DNA from: Branchiostoma floridae
Taxonomy: Eukaryota > Chordata > Leptocardii > Amphioxiformes > Branchiostomatidae
Direction of reading: 5' to 3'
Assembly (NCBI RefSeq): GCF_000003815.2
Contig: NC_049991.1
Span: 9,271,693-9,335,692, forward strand
Length of the DNA: 64,000 nt
The position numbers and the translations under genes are program-made. This document shows positions 53,001-61,300 of this stretch, piece after piece (position 1 is the stretch's first letter; the number at the start of each line of letters is the position of its first letter). The notes under the pieces were generated by a model, which ran no database searches, was not told the DNA's origin, and saw only the letters and a program-made list of their open reading frames with translations.

Positions 53001-56000
53001 CATTCGATACAGTGCCTCACGAACGTCTGCTGAGCAAGCTCGAGCACTATGGCATTTCTGGCCTACTTCAGTCTTGGCTTAGGGCCTTCCTTACGGAGAG
53101 AACCCAGAGGGTCGTCTTTGACGGTGGAACATCTAAAGCTGTTAAGGTCACCTCTGGAGTTCCGCAAGGTACTGTTTTAGGCCCTCTGCTCTTCCTGCTC
53201 TACATTAATGACCTACCCGATTCCGTAGACTCACATGTTCGGCTATTTGCTGACGATTGCTTGATTTATCGAACTATCAGCAAGCCTTCTGACGCGCAAG
53301 ATCTGCAGTCTGACCTCGATGCGTTAACAGAATGGCAAAATCGTTGGCTTATGTCGTTCAACCCCTCTAAATGCCACATCCTCCATATCACCCGTAAGAA
53401 GCACCCCATCTTAACACAGTACTCCCTCTGTGGAGAAGCCCTCACCGGTGTTAAGTCCCACCCCTATCTTGGAGTACAACTGTCCGACGATTTGCGGTGG
53501 GACACCCACATCAACCACGCCACTAGCAAAGCTGGTAAGGTCCTAGGGGTCATTCGGCGCAACTTGACCCATTGTCCATCCAGGGTCAAGGCCATTTGTT
53601 ACAAAGCGCTGGTACGGCCCCACTTGGAATATAGTGCCACCGTCTGGGACCCGTACACCAACAAAGGGATACAGGCGGTGGAGGCCGTCCAGCGCAGGGC
53701 AGCCCGAGTGACCCTCAATGACTACCGGCAGACTAGCAGCGTGACACAAATGCTCAATGACCTGCAGTGGCGTCCTCTCTCCGAAAGGAGGAGGAACGGC
53801 CGCCTCACCTTCTTTTATAAGTTAGTTAACAACAAGATTAACATAGACACACAGAACCTACTGATTCCGACCCAAGGGCGAACCCGAGGCAGCCATCAAC
53901 ATAAGTACAAACCAATCTTTGCAAGAACAGACACATACAAGTATTCATATTTTCCTAGAACAATTCCGGAGTGGAATTCCCTGCCTGGTGCGGTAGTAAG
54001 TGCTCCCACAGTTGAGATCTTCCGCGCCAGGCCGGAGGGCTGCCCGCCCTAACCCGGGACCTCAGCTCCCCCCCTACTTTGCCCCTTGCGGGGTTATATG
54101 GGGGTAACCCATGATGATGATGATGATGATCTGGTCTCGCATTTGGAATACAGTATAAAGAAAATGACCTACGTAGACAGATATATGAGATATATACTAT
54201 TTCTTCGGGGGCAATCTGGAATTTGACTTTGTGGTCAGATTAGAAGTTATTTGTCAGTAATGCTTAGTGATGAATTCTGGAGGATGAATAATGTAAAACG
54301 TGGAATTTAAGAGACCAATTTGTGAATTATGAATCAATTACAGACAACTCGTATAATAGCTAGCCTGGCAAAGATTAATAATATTTACTTGCTTTCCCTC
54401 AAGCCATCAAGGCCTTAAACTAAAGGAGAAATGCATGCAGACCATCGAAGGACAGCCTGAGCTATGATATTATTGTAATAAATGCACCAATTGACTCTAT
54501 TGAGTAGCCTGACTATATGAATGACGTAGAATTAGAATGGCTGATTACATATTACAGCTAAAGACCTGCAGGGTCCAACTGGTAACCATGGTTTCCTCTT
54601 TGATGCCCTACTGCCTTTTCTCGATTAATGTAATGATAGTGTCCAGAGGGCTTTACTAAGAGTGGGGCATCAGAACATAGTGAGAGCACAATTCTAAGTG
54701 TTCAACTTCAAAATTCAATGTAAATACGTGTCTGTTTTAAGAGACCAATTGTGATTTATAAATGAATTACCGACAGTGCATATAATAGCTAGCCTGACAA
54801 TACAAATTATTCATAGTGTAGCCAGTCAGGTAAATTCTATGTAGCACATCATTTGTTATCCTGAATTCAATGTTAAACGTTGTTGACACACTCTATTGTT
54901 CGTAAACAAAGTTGAAATTCAGTATTGTGACTGAGCATCCAGTTGTGTTTGCAGCCTATAGCTATAATAGTAGTAATGTTTTGCTAGACAACCAAAGAAT
55001 ACAATGGACTGAGCCAATGAATTAATTATTAATTCATTTGAAAGAACAATTAGTCAATTTATCAATAAGTGTAACTTAAATTTTTTTTTGGTTAAGAGTT
55101 GTTACTTTTAAGCATTCCCATCTGGACCCATCAGTATATATTACAATAACTTTACACTTTGAATGTTGACGGGTGGCATGCGGAATCTCGTTAAGACAAT
55201 TATCCAACACGTTTCATCCCCCCACCCCCTCACACACACATACACACGCACACACACACACACATTTAGGACAAACATCAGAAAGTCCTAATAAATTATA
55301 TCTTTCTTCCGCAGCACCAAGGACCCTGGTCAGAAGCCCTTCACTTTTCAAGTAGGCTTGGGAAAAGTCATCCAGGGTAAGGATGATTCTTTGTGTACAA
55401 CTATATCAGCAATGATGTACTTTAAGACGTTATAACTTTATATTATAACTGTAAGACAATCCGCTATATATAAGCACTTAAATGAAAATATTTCAATGCA
55501 AGCATACAAGTACAAAAATATGTTGCAAATGTAAAAATTCATGAAACTGTAGATAAGTTGTGAAAACAATGTAGTAATGCTTACTAGATTCTGAACATGA
55601 TTTTTTTTTAAATTACTATAAACCCCATGGTTTTTCAACACAACCATAAACCTATATAGGGGCCCTTTTGCATTAAGGTTATGCGGGGATCGTGGAAAAG
55701 GCAAAGAAAAATTTCCAGTGCAAGCCAAATAGAAGATTAAGATGAAAACTTGAATCAGACTATAGTATAATATTACCTGACATTGTGTCTGATCTTCATG
55801 ACCATTTCTCTGCTGTAGGTTGGGATGAAGGCTGTATGTCCATGTGTAAAGGAGAAATAGCCAAGCTCACCATCGATTCAAAGAAAGGCTACGGGGCTCA
55901 AGGCTTTCCAGCTTGGGGATATCCTTTATGGTCTATAATAACGTAGCAATAATCAAATAATGGATAGTGAGTGAGTGAGTGAGTGAGTGAGTGAGTGAGT

Positions 56001-56324
56001 GAGTGAGTGAGTGAGTGAGTGAGTGAGTGAGAGAGAGTCTATGATAACATAGCACAAAGATTGTAGAGTTGTACATATTGGTTTTATTTTCACAGGGACA
56101 TTACTGCATAGGAGAGAAACTTATCTCCATTCTCCTTTCTATATTGAAATGTTTACCAAACTTCTTCTAAGTAAATCTAACCATGTACAAACCTCATTGA
56201 TTCATATTATGAAATGGAAGTAGTGTTATTGTTGCCTACTTCTTTTTTTACTTTCCTTAACCAGCACACGATCACTCCTAATGCTGATCTCATGTTCGAG
56301 ATCGAGATCCTGGAAATCAACTGA
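47031..56324 (+). CDS. FKBP12-like peptidyl-prolyl cis-trans isomerase
   Basis: Four exons: 47031-47161, 55315-55376, 55819-55918 and 56270-56324 (348 nt, 115 residues). Phases 2, 1 and 2 join cleanly. It is a single FKBP domain: GVLKEVVRPGNGPQVQRGN, TVHCTG, KFWSTKDPGQKPFTFQVG, GKVIQGWDEG, IDSKKGYGAQGFPAWG and FEIEILEIN. The FK506-pocket residues of the family are present as Phe42, Val62/Ile63, Trp66, Tyr89 and Phe107; the usual loop Asp after the first Phe is replaced in KFWSTKD. The enzyme isomerises Xaa-Pro bonds in the cytosol. The KFWSTKDPGQ and FPAWGI signatures resemble plant FKBP12 more than vertebrate FKBP1A. The start has no competing upstream Met in frame. Intron 1 is 8.15 kb and full of mobile elements; intron 3 is U12-type. 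A possible poly(A) signal is at 57083. Confidence 0.9.
47228..47955. mobile_element. Inverted-repeat element with gcgcaaacca decamer ends (contains a gap)
   Basis: The left arm 47228-47288 (cggtatgcctaaacaccgca then agtgcaaaccagcgcaaacc) is matched in reverse by 47894-47955 (tttgcgctggtttgcgctgg ... catacccg). The arms are built from repeats of a gcgcaaacca decamer. Inside, after the gap 47289-47448, a second smaller inverted repeat (aaaatgtcaaaaatccgcgg / ccgtggatttttgacatgtt) spans about 47527-47655. Confidence 0.75.
47956..48131. mobile_element. 176-bp MITE with about 48-bp terminal inverted repeats
   Basis: gtctccaagcagacccaacg...gtgccttagagata at the left is answered by tatctctaaggcaccgatgg...gtctgcttggagac at the right. 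It abuts the previous element directly, and related gtctccaagc ends recur at 47217 and 48173, suggesting nested insertions of one family. Confidence 0.75.
48733..50121. mobile_element. Foldback element about 1.39 kb with about 400-bp inverted arms
   Basis: The left end cagtcgaaccgcagagct and right end cctgcggttcgactg are inverted, flanked by gata on each side. The arms (about 48735-49140 and 49735-50117) stay highly similar: ttttaggagaaacggttttg against caaaaccgtttctcctaaaa, and tcagccaacgttgtggcccc against the reverse of accacagcgttggctgatc. Both arms contain the same open frame (GAKPFLLKFTLQVWYQCEGE...). The ~600-bp centre is unrelated. Class unknown. Confidence 0.75.
50552..54052 (+). CDS. 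CR1-type polyprotein: 2A peptide, PHD finger, endonuclease, reverse transcriptase
   Basis: An uninterrupted 1166-codon frame. Residues 1-24 are hydrophobic and signal-like (VTFSVILGTILLTTHCLALI). A second hydrophobic run (FSLTLIILLA) leads into a 2A motif at residues 104-112 (GDVELNPGP). A PHD-type C4HC3 zinc finger follows at 119-173 (Cys119, Cys122, Cys139, Cys142, His147, Cys150, Cys170, Cys173). The AP-like endonuclease is at about 239-465 (CVINFQSIRNK, VGTETWLD, WLAGDFNLP, LSDHDIPLID). The reverse transcriptase is at about 680-940 (GPDGIPPRLL, PANYRPVSLTS, LDFSKAFDTVPH, GVPQGTVLGPLLF, FADD) with Asp813, Asp901 and Asp902. The C-terminal domain includes YLGVQLSDDL and VWDPYT. It would nick DNA and reverse-transcribe its RNA. 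The 2A site would split the short leader from the enzyme during translation. Confidence 0.92.
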   Translation: MTCFVTFSVILGTILLTTHCLALIVKPHHNPSPFTPRHEGKPHTLNPSFNSPFPLTPLLDNTCANHSLKLTLVSIFINSNGKLAPHCRPKFTLFSLTLIILLAGDVELNPGPRAPKYPCGVCHRAVRWEKVDGRHAICCDSCDVWYHTDCMGMSTPVYNTINNPNVSWICCSCGLPNFSSSLFNTTVFETSNCFSSFNTSTCSSPARSIGSPIATSSPIGYGITPPPRDRTHTKPVRTCVINFQSIRNKVPELHAFCEAVQPDIVVGTETWLDSSVGSSEIFPDTYNVFRRDRAGRGGGVLVAVKNNIIATHHPDPDCPCELTWVRVHLANSKSIYIGAYYRPPSAGHDDFVVLERSVLQMRANNNNAHIWLAGDFNLPDATWNPEANTTASNPSTLTSNYISLANDCGLEQMVCEPTHTLGQTSNTLDLFLTTNSTLVERVKILPGLSDHDIPLIDVQVKPQTSNAKDRLIYLWRKANIDALQQDMVTYSREFADQAQHNTASENWELFKAAVSGAANKHVPRKKVRPQSSKPWITSQICKAMRKRSELFSKARRSNSSEAWAKFKRCRKGVKQRVRKAHRDYVSNYLESNIEENPKAFWSYVKSIRQDSTGASALRHQGVLTSDPKEKADALGAQFESVFTREDKTTVPTLGEPKAPTIPSLNITVEGVAKQLSCLNPSKATGPDGIPPRLLKTVAEQIAPILQVIFSQSISTGDVPEDWRTANIAPIFKKGDRTLPANYRPVSLTSVCGKVLEHIVHSHMMKHLDTHGILSPAQHGFRKGLSCESQLVLTLQDLAKNMDQNKQVDAAVLDFSKAFDTVPHERLLSKLEHYGISGLLQSWLRAFLTERTQRVVFDGGTSKAVKVTSGVPQGTVLGPLLFLLYINDLPDSVDSHVRLFADDCLIYRTISKPSDAQDLQSDLDALTEWQNRWLMSFNPSKCHILHITRKKHPILTQYSLCGEALTGVKSHPYLGVQLSDDLRWDTHINHATSKAGKVLGVIRRNLTHCPSRVKAICYKALVRPHLEYSATVWDPYTNKGIQAVEAVQRRAARVTLNDYRQTSSVTQMLNDLQWRPLSERRRNGRLTFFYKLVNNKINIDTQNLLIPTQGRTRGSHQHKYKPIFARTDTYKYSYFPRTIPEWNSLPGAVVSAPTVEIFRARPEGCPP
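50861..50887 (+). other. 2A ribosome-skipping motif (GDVELNPGP)
   Basis: The codons GGA GAT GTG GAG TTA AAT encode GDVELN, followed by CCG GGA CCT (PGP). This matches the 2A consensus D-(V/I)-E-x-N-P-G-P in which the ribosome omits the Gly-Pro bond. A hydrophobic stretch precedes it. 2A sequences are known in APE-type non-LTR elements of sea urchin and amphioxus. Confidence 0.9.
54130..55314. other. Remainder of FKBP intron 1
   Basis: AT-rich intron sequence. A (CA)n microsatellite at about 55230-55264 lies ~50 bp before the acceptor cttccgcag of exon 2. Nothing else recognised. Confidence 0.5.
55919..56269 (+). other. U12-type (minor spliceosome) AT-AC intron of the FKBP gene
   Basis: The intron starts ATATCCTTT directly after TTGGGG, matching the U12 AT-AC donor consensus exactly. 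Near its end TTTCCTTAACC matches the U12 branch-site consensus, and about ten bases later the intron ends CACAC|G. This joins TGG GG|G ATC ACT into the family's conserved AWGI(T/Q)PN sequence without insertion or loss. No GT-AG pair keeps the frame here. The intron contains a (GTGA)n tract. Confidence 0.9.
55970..56035. repeat. (GTGA)n microsatellite
   Basis: About sixteen perfect tetramers inside the U12-type intron. Confidence 0.95.
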
Positions 56325-56517
56325 ATCCCAGGCCTGCACATCAGAGATCCAGCTCAGATCAGAAATCCAGAAGATCTAGATCCAGCAGAGACCATAAGTT
56401 GCATGTCTGAGCTATTTTGTCTGATTGAAATATTAAGTATCATTTGTGCTGTAACAATGATGTCTGTAGATGGACTATACACTTTTTATTGTTGTTTATT
56501 GTATTACATTTATCATA

Positions 56518-56661
56518 CAGTCAAACCTGGCACAGGGGACCATCACCAGTCACAAGCCACATCAGAACAGTCCTGTTTTTACATAGTTAACCCCACATAC
56601 CCCGTCCTCAGCAAATATTTTTGTCAGTCCCTTGAGTGGTTTCTGTATCCAGGCTTGACTG
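56518..56661. mobile_element. Degenerate Tc1/mariner-like MITE, relative of 16591-16768
   Basis: Ends cagtcaaacctgg...ccaggcttgactg resemble those of the 16.6-kb copy. Internal gtcccttgagtgg is shared with it, and TA precedes the left end. It lies in the presumed 3' UTR of the FKBP gene. Confidence 0.65.
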
Positions 56662-57082
56662 CTAATTAAAAACATTCCAAGCAGTATGTCACAAAATAAC
56701 TTTTCACATGTCATATAACCGTACAAACAAAACAATGTGGTGCATAATTGTAACCTGAAGGCCCTTTGTGGCATACTTGAATGTAGTAAATGGTGTTTGA
56801 GTGATGTGTAACATGAAGATATAGAACTATGTGTATGTATCCATAATAACGTACTCTAGAAAGCCTAGATGATAAATTCAAGCAGCACAATGTATTGGCA
56901 AGGAGTTTGGTAAAACTAGCAAAATGTGTCTTCTTTCTGTATGTGACATTGATATGAAATATCAGTAAATTAATGCAGAATCATGCAAAGTACAAAATTT
57001 AATGCAATTTTCTAGTTTCACACCTGGCAATACTTAACTTTGATTGCACATGCATACATGTAATGTTTAACTACCCTTCACT

Positions 57083-57088
57083 AATAAA
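57083..57088 (+). promoter_or_regulatory. Candidate poly(A) signal of the FKBP gene
   Basis: AATAAA on the plus strand, ~760 bp past the FKBP stop codon. No transcript evidence is available. Confidence 0.35.
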
Positions 57089-57182
57089 CATCAGTACATG
57101 CACAGTTGTGGCTGTTGAAATTGGTTTATTGCAATATTTGTTGCAGTCTAGAGATAAACACATCCAAATGAATGGGTCATAC

Positions 57183-57307
57183 TAGCCTACATAGCAGGCT
57201 CTCTGGGGCCTTTTTGTGGCTCATAATACACTTTTACTGGCCATTTCTTTTTGTATTGGGTTGCTGATTGCTGGCTTTCTCTGACTACTGGCCTGCTATG
57301 GAGGCTA
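57183..57307. mobile_element. 125-bp MITE with TAGCC ends and 9-bp target duplication
   Basis: Ends tagcctacatagcaggc and gcctgctatggaggcta are inverted copies with one mismatch. Direct repeats gggtcatac at 57174-57182 and 57308-57316 give a perfect 9-bp duplication. A decayed relative is at 1571-1695. Confidence 0.85.
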
Positions 57308-57316
57308 GGGTCATAC

Positions 57317-58310
57317 CCAAAGTTCATATCAATTAGATTTAACTGCTTATTGTGATGGATAGTCAGGATGGCTCTATTGCTTGGTCCTTATTACCCATTT
57401 ATGAATACATGATTATCAAAAGCATACCATATTTGCAACATTTCATAACAATACTGGGAAGCAGCTAGTGCTTAAAAAGTTAAATGTCAAATATGAACAA
57501 ATGTTATCTTTGAATAAACCCTTGTAATATTTACTCTGAAAACCACTGACATTGATTTAATGCACCAATTGACAAATGATGACCAAAATTAAGCTCTTTT
57601 ATAAGTTTGTGATATGTTCCCTTTACAAATTGACATAAAAAATTTAAATTACTGTTGATGTAAATTGTAATGATTTCACAAACTGTAAGCTATCTGTATC
57701 TAGAACTAAAGATTAAGCACTTAACCTTCTTTCAGCTGCCTACACACGTGACTCTTCGGCGAAAGGCGCCAAAAGGCATCCTTTGCAGGAAGACGGTTAA
57801 TGTACTATACATAATCACTTTGGAATGTCACCTGAGCACAATTTCAAATAATGATACGGTCACTTAGTAATAATGCACGCTTCATTTTCAAATATTGAAT
57901 GTTGATCATTTCTCCTCATAAAATTTGAATACGATTTTTTATTTTAAGAGCTTATAGGAATAGAATTTTGAGCACCACATTCGTTTTGATGCCTTTGAAT
58001 AGATAAAAAAGATGTTTAGAATTTAAGAGACTAACTTACGATTATTATTTTCATTATTACCTCCTAAGTTATGAAAAATAATAATATAAATGCTTCTTAA
58101 GCCTGGAAATTTTCCTGGGAGGTTTCAGTTGAATGTAAATCTTTTCCCAAAATCTTTCAATTTTGGGTCAAACCTCTTCTGCTCTTTTTTTCATTTCCTT
58201 GCTCTTTCCCACTTTTCACATCAGATTCTATGCAAAGTCAACATTTGGGGACTTCAATAAACAAATGGGTTGTTTGCTGTTACAGTTTGTAGCTAGCCAG
58301 ACTGAGTGTT
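57317..58310. other. Intergenic region between the convergent FKBP and galactokinase genes
   Basis: AT-rich. The 3' UTR of galactokinase (minus strand) presumably occupies the right part. No other feature recognised. Confidence 0.5.
57938..57943 (-). promoter_or_regulatory. Candidate poly(A) signal of galactokinase
   Basis: AATAAA on the minus strand, ~370 bp past the stop codon at 58311. Confidence 0.3.
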
Positions 58311-61300
58311 CTATGGGATCTGCAGCACACTGGCCCCAGCTGCTGGAGTAGTGATGTAGAAGGTGGGCTCTCCTGTGTACTTTTTCTGGAAGGGAGACAA
58401 AGAACATAATATTCAGTCACTTACATGCATGTCATACCTGGGCCACGATCACACTTAAACTAATTGATTGTGTGTACAATGTATTTGATGGTTTCACACA
58501 GGCTTCTACAGGTATCATTTGAACTTCCATAAACTGTTTTCAAAGAATCTTGAATGCAATGCCTGCACAATTGTTAAAAACTTTGAAATTGATGTCTGTA
58601 CAATTTTTTGTTGGGAGGAAACCAATTTTTTTCTGGTGCATTCCACACTGCAGGTACATGTACAGTATATGACATAAAATGTCACCAAATCCTCCTTCAT
58701 TCCGCTGGACCCATACACAGTACAGTAACACTGAGGGTTACTTACTACCTGTACACACTATACATATATACGTAGTAGATTTCTGAAGTAGAACTGGTTA
58801 ATACTAATAACCTGGACCTGTACAAACTTTATATAGTACAGTAACACTATACACACTAGTACAGTACTACATGGCAACCACTAACCTGGACCTGTACACA
58901 TCAGTACTGTAACACTGGGAGGGTTAATACTAACCTGGACCTGTACACATCAGTACTGTAACACTGGGAGGGTTAATACTAACCTGGACCTGTACACATC
59001 AGTACTGTAACACTGGGAGGGTTAATACTAACCTGGACCTGTACACATCAGTACTGTAACACTGGGAGGGTTAATACTAACCTGGACCTGTACACATCAG
59101 TACTGTAACACTGGGAGGGTTAATACTAACCTGGACCTGTACACATCAGTACTGTAACACTGGGAGGGTTAATACTAACCTGGACCTGTACACATCAGTA
59201 CTGTAACACTGGGAGGTCTAATACTAACCTTGATGTGACTGATGGTGTCCTGGACAGCGGTAGCTGACAGCAGGGTGACAGTACAGCCACCAAACCCTCC
59301 CCCAGTCATCCTGGACCCGTACACACCCGTACACTCCATAGCAGCAGATACCAGGGTGTCCAACTCTGCACAGCTCACCTCATAGTCATCTCTGAAGAGA
59401 CAATGAAGTACAAAAATATGTCACAGAATCCTAAGATCATATGGCAAATTTGCACAAAACATGACCATCAAAATTAATAGCATTGACTTCAAACTATTCT
59501 TTACTGACTACGTTTGGAGAGAAACCTTTACCTTTGTTAGAAATATTTGTTGGTAAGTTTGATTTTAAATCAAAGACACTACTGCAGGATTGCAAAAACT
59601 GGAGAAATTCAACTTTCGTTTTCTACATTCAGTTTTCTTAGTCTCATAACTTTTTGCCTTGCATGTGCCTTGAAGATTAATTCTACATTTTTTACTTGAC
59701 ATCAACTCTCATAGCTACCTGGCTACCTTAAGATGCCACACACAAAAAATCAGTGAATTTAAAGAAATCTTCTAATGCAGCATATCAAGTAATCCCTATG
59801 GTATCCAGGTGTTCAAAATATAGTTTATTTCAGGAAGTCAAGTTTGGCTGACCTAAGGGAGTTGTGACTTTCCACCATCAGTTTCCCAAACTTGGCGTAA
59901 TCTCGAGCTCGGAGGGCGTCGGCAGCCTCTGTTGTGCGGCGGATCTCCCCGATGACATGGCGAGCACGACACAACACCTCAGGCTCAAACTTGTCCTTGT
60001 GAGCTGAGAGGAAAACAACAGTCTTAAATTCATGATCTCTGAAGATTTGATTTTGCTAAGATTACAGATTAAAAAGACAGGCTTTGTTTAAAAACCCACT
60101 GCTAATTATAATCACACCAAAAGTTAACTTCCTTTTTTTATTAATTTGTAACCGTTTGAACAATGCACTGTAAATTGGCACCTAAGTATGGTGAAGTCAA
60201 CAGGCTGACACAAAATGAAAAATTCAGGAGGAAGCATAATACTAGTGCATGTACCTTTCTGTGCCATCATGCCTGCCTGTGTGTGGCATGTAAAATACTA
60301 ATAGCTGAATGTCAGCAAAGCTGTTTTATTTTTAACATTCCAAAAGGATGACAACAGGGTACAACAGGATGCAATACTACCCCTCCCTGTAACTTTGTTT
60401 TCTGAGTTTAACTAAACTTACTAGCAAAGTATGATCATTAAACAGGTCTGTTACACACTTTTCCCTCAGTGTTTGTGATGAAATAACGTACATTGTAATG
60501 TCTGCATGGCCTGAGTGATCTAAATCCCCAAATGAACCACTGAATTATATTATGTCAGCAAATAAAAAAGTATTAGAAGAGGGTAAGGTGCCTTTCTTAC
60601 ACAACAAAAGACTACTGTACTTCAGCTAAACATTGATAACGTAACAAAAGTTGAAACCTTCCAAGTCATCCATGGTAGCTTCTCGCAGACTGTTTTTCCC
60701 CAGGATTTTGGCGGCCTCCTCACACTGTCTCCTCCTGGTGGGGTACTCACTACCCGTCAGCTCGTGCCGCACGTTGGAGTTGGTTACCATGACAACAACA
60801 TCCGGATTGTCCAGGGGAACCAGCTGAGCATCCATTGACCTACATATTATGGTACAAAGGTTGAGTAACAGAAAATTGTGAGTTTACGGACATGACAACA
60901 GTATAGGAACTTTTATATATATGGTCTTTTTTCCATTATTACCATTCTGAGCTAAATAGAATTTCTTTACGCACAAAGTAAGTACAAGTGACATGTCATC
61001 ATTTAGAGCTTAACTACCAATTACAATTATAATTGCACTACACTCACTCTAACTAATACCTATGTCCAATAGACATTCTAATTCACAACCTGTTGCCTAA
61101 CCCAGTGATCGACCAATACCTTCTTTCACTTCAATAGTTTTTCTGGTCCATTGATTTCTCCTTTTAAACAGTATGCTATGCAAATTGAGACACCATTGTA
61201 CCATAATATACGCTATACCAATATTGGAATAAGATACAAGCTATACTAACCTACAGTCCAGTAGTAGAGCATGTCCCTCCTTCCCCATGACAGAAATGAA

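Larger units (their letters stand above)
50140..54129 (+). mobile_element. CR1/L2-type non-LTR retrotransposon with intact ORF, in FKBP intron 1
   Basis: The single large ORF is followed by a ~75-bp 3' UTR and a (ATG/TGA)n microsatellite tail (catgatgatgatgatgatga) ending about 54129. Short 3' microsatellite tails are typical of CR1-like elements. The 5' boundary was not located: GC-rich leader sequence lies between 50140 and 50551, and no target duplication was found. The element is in the same orientation as the FKBP gene. Confidence 0.8.
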
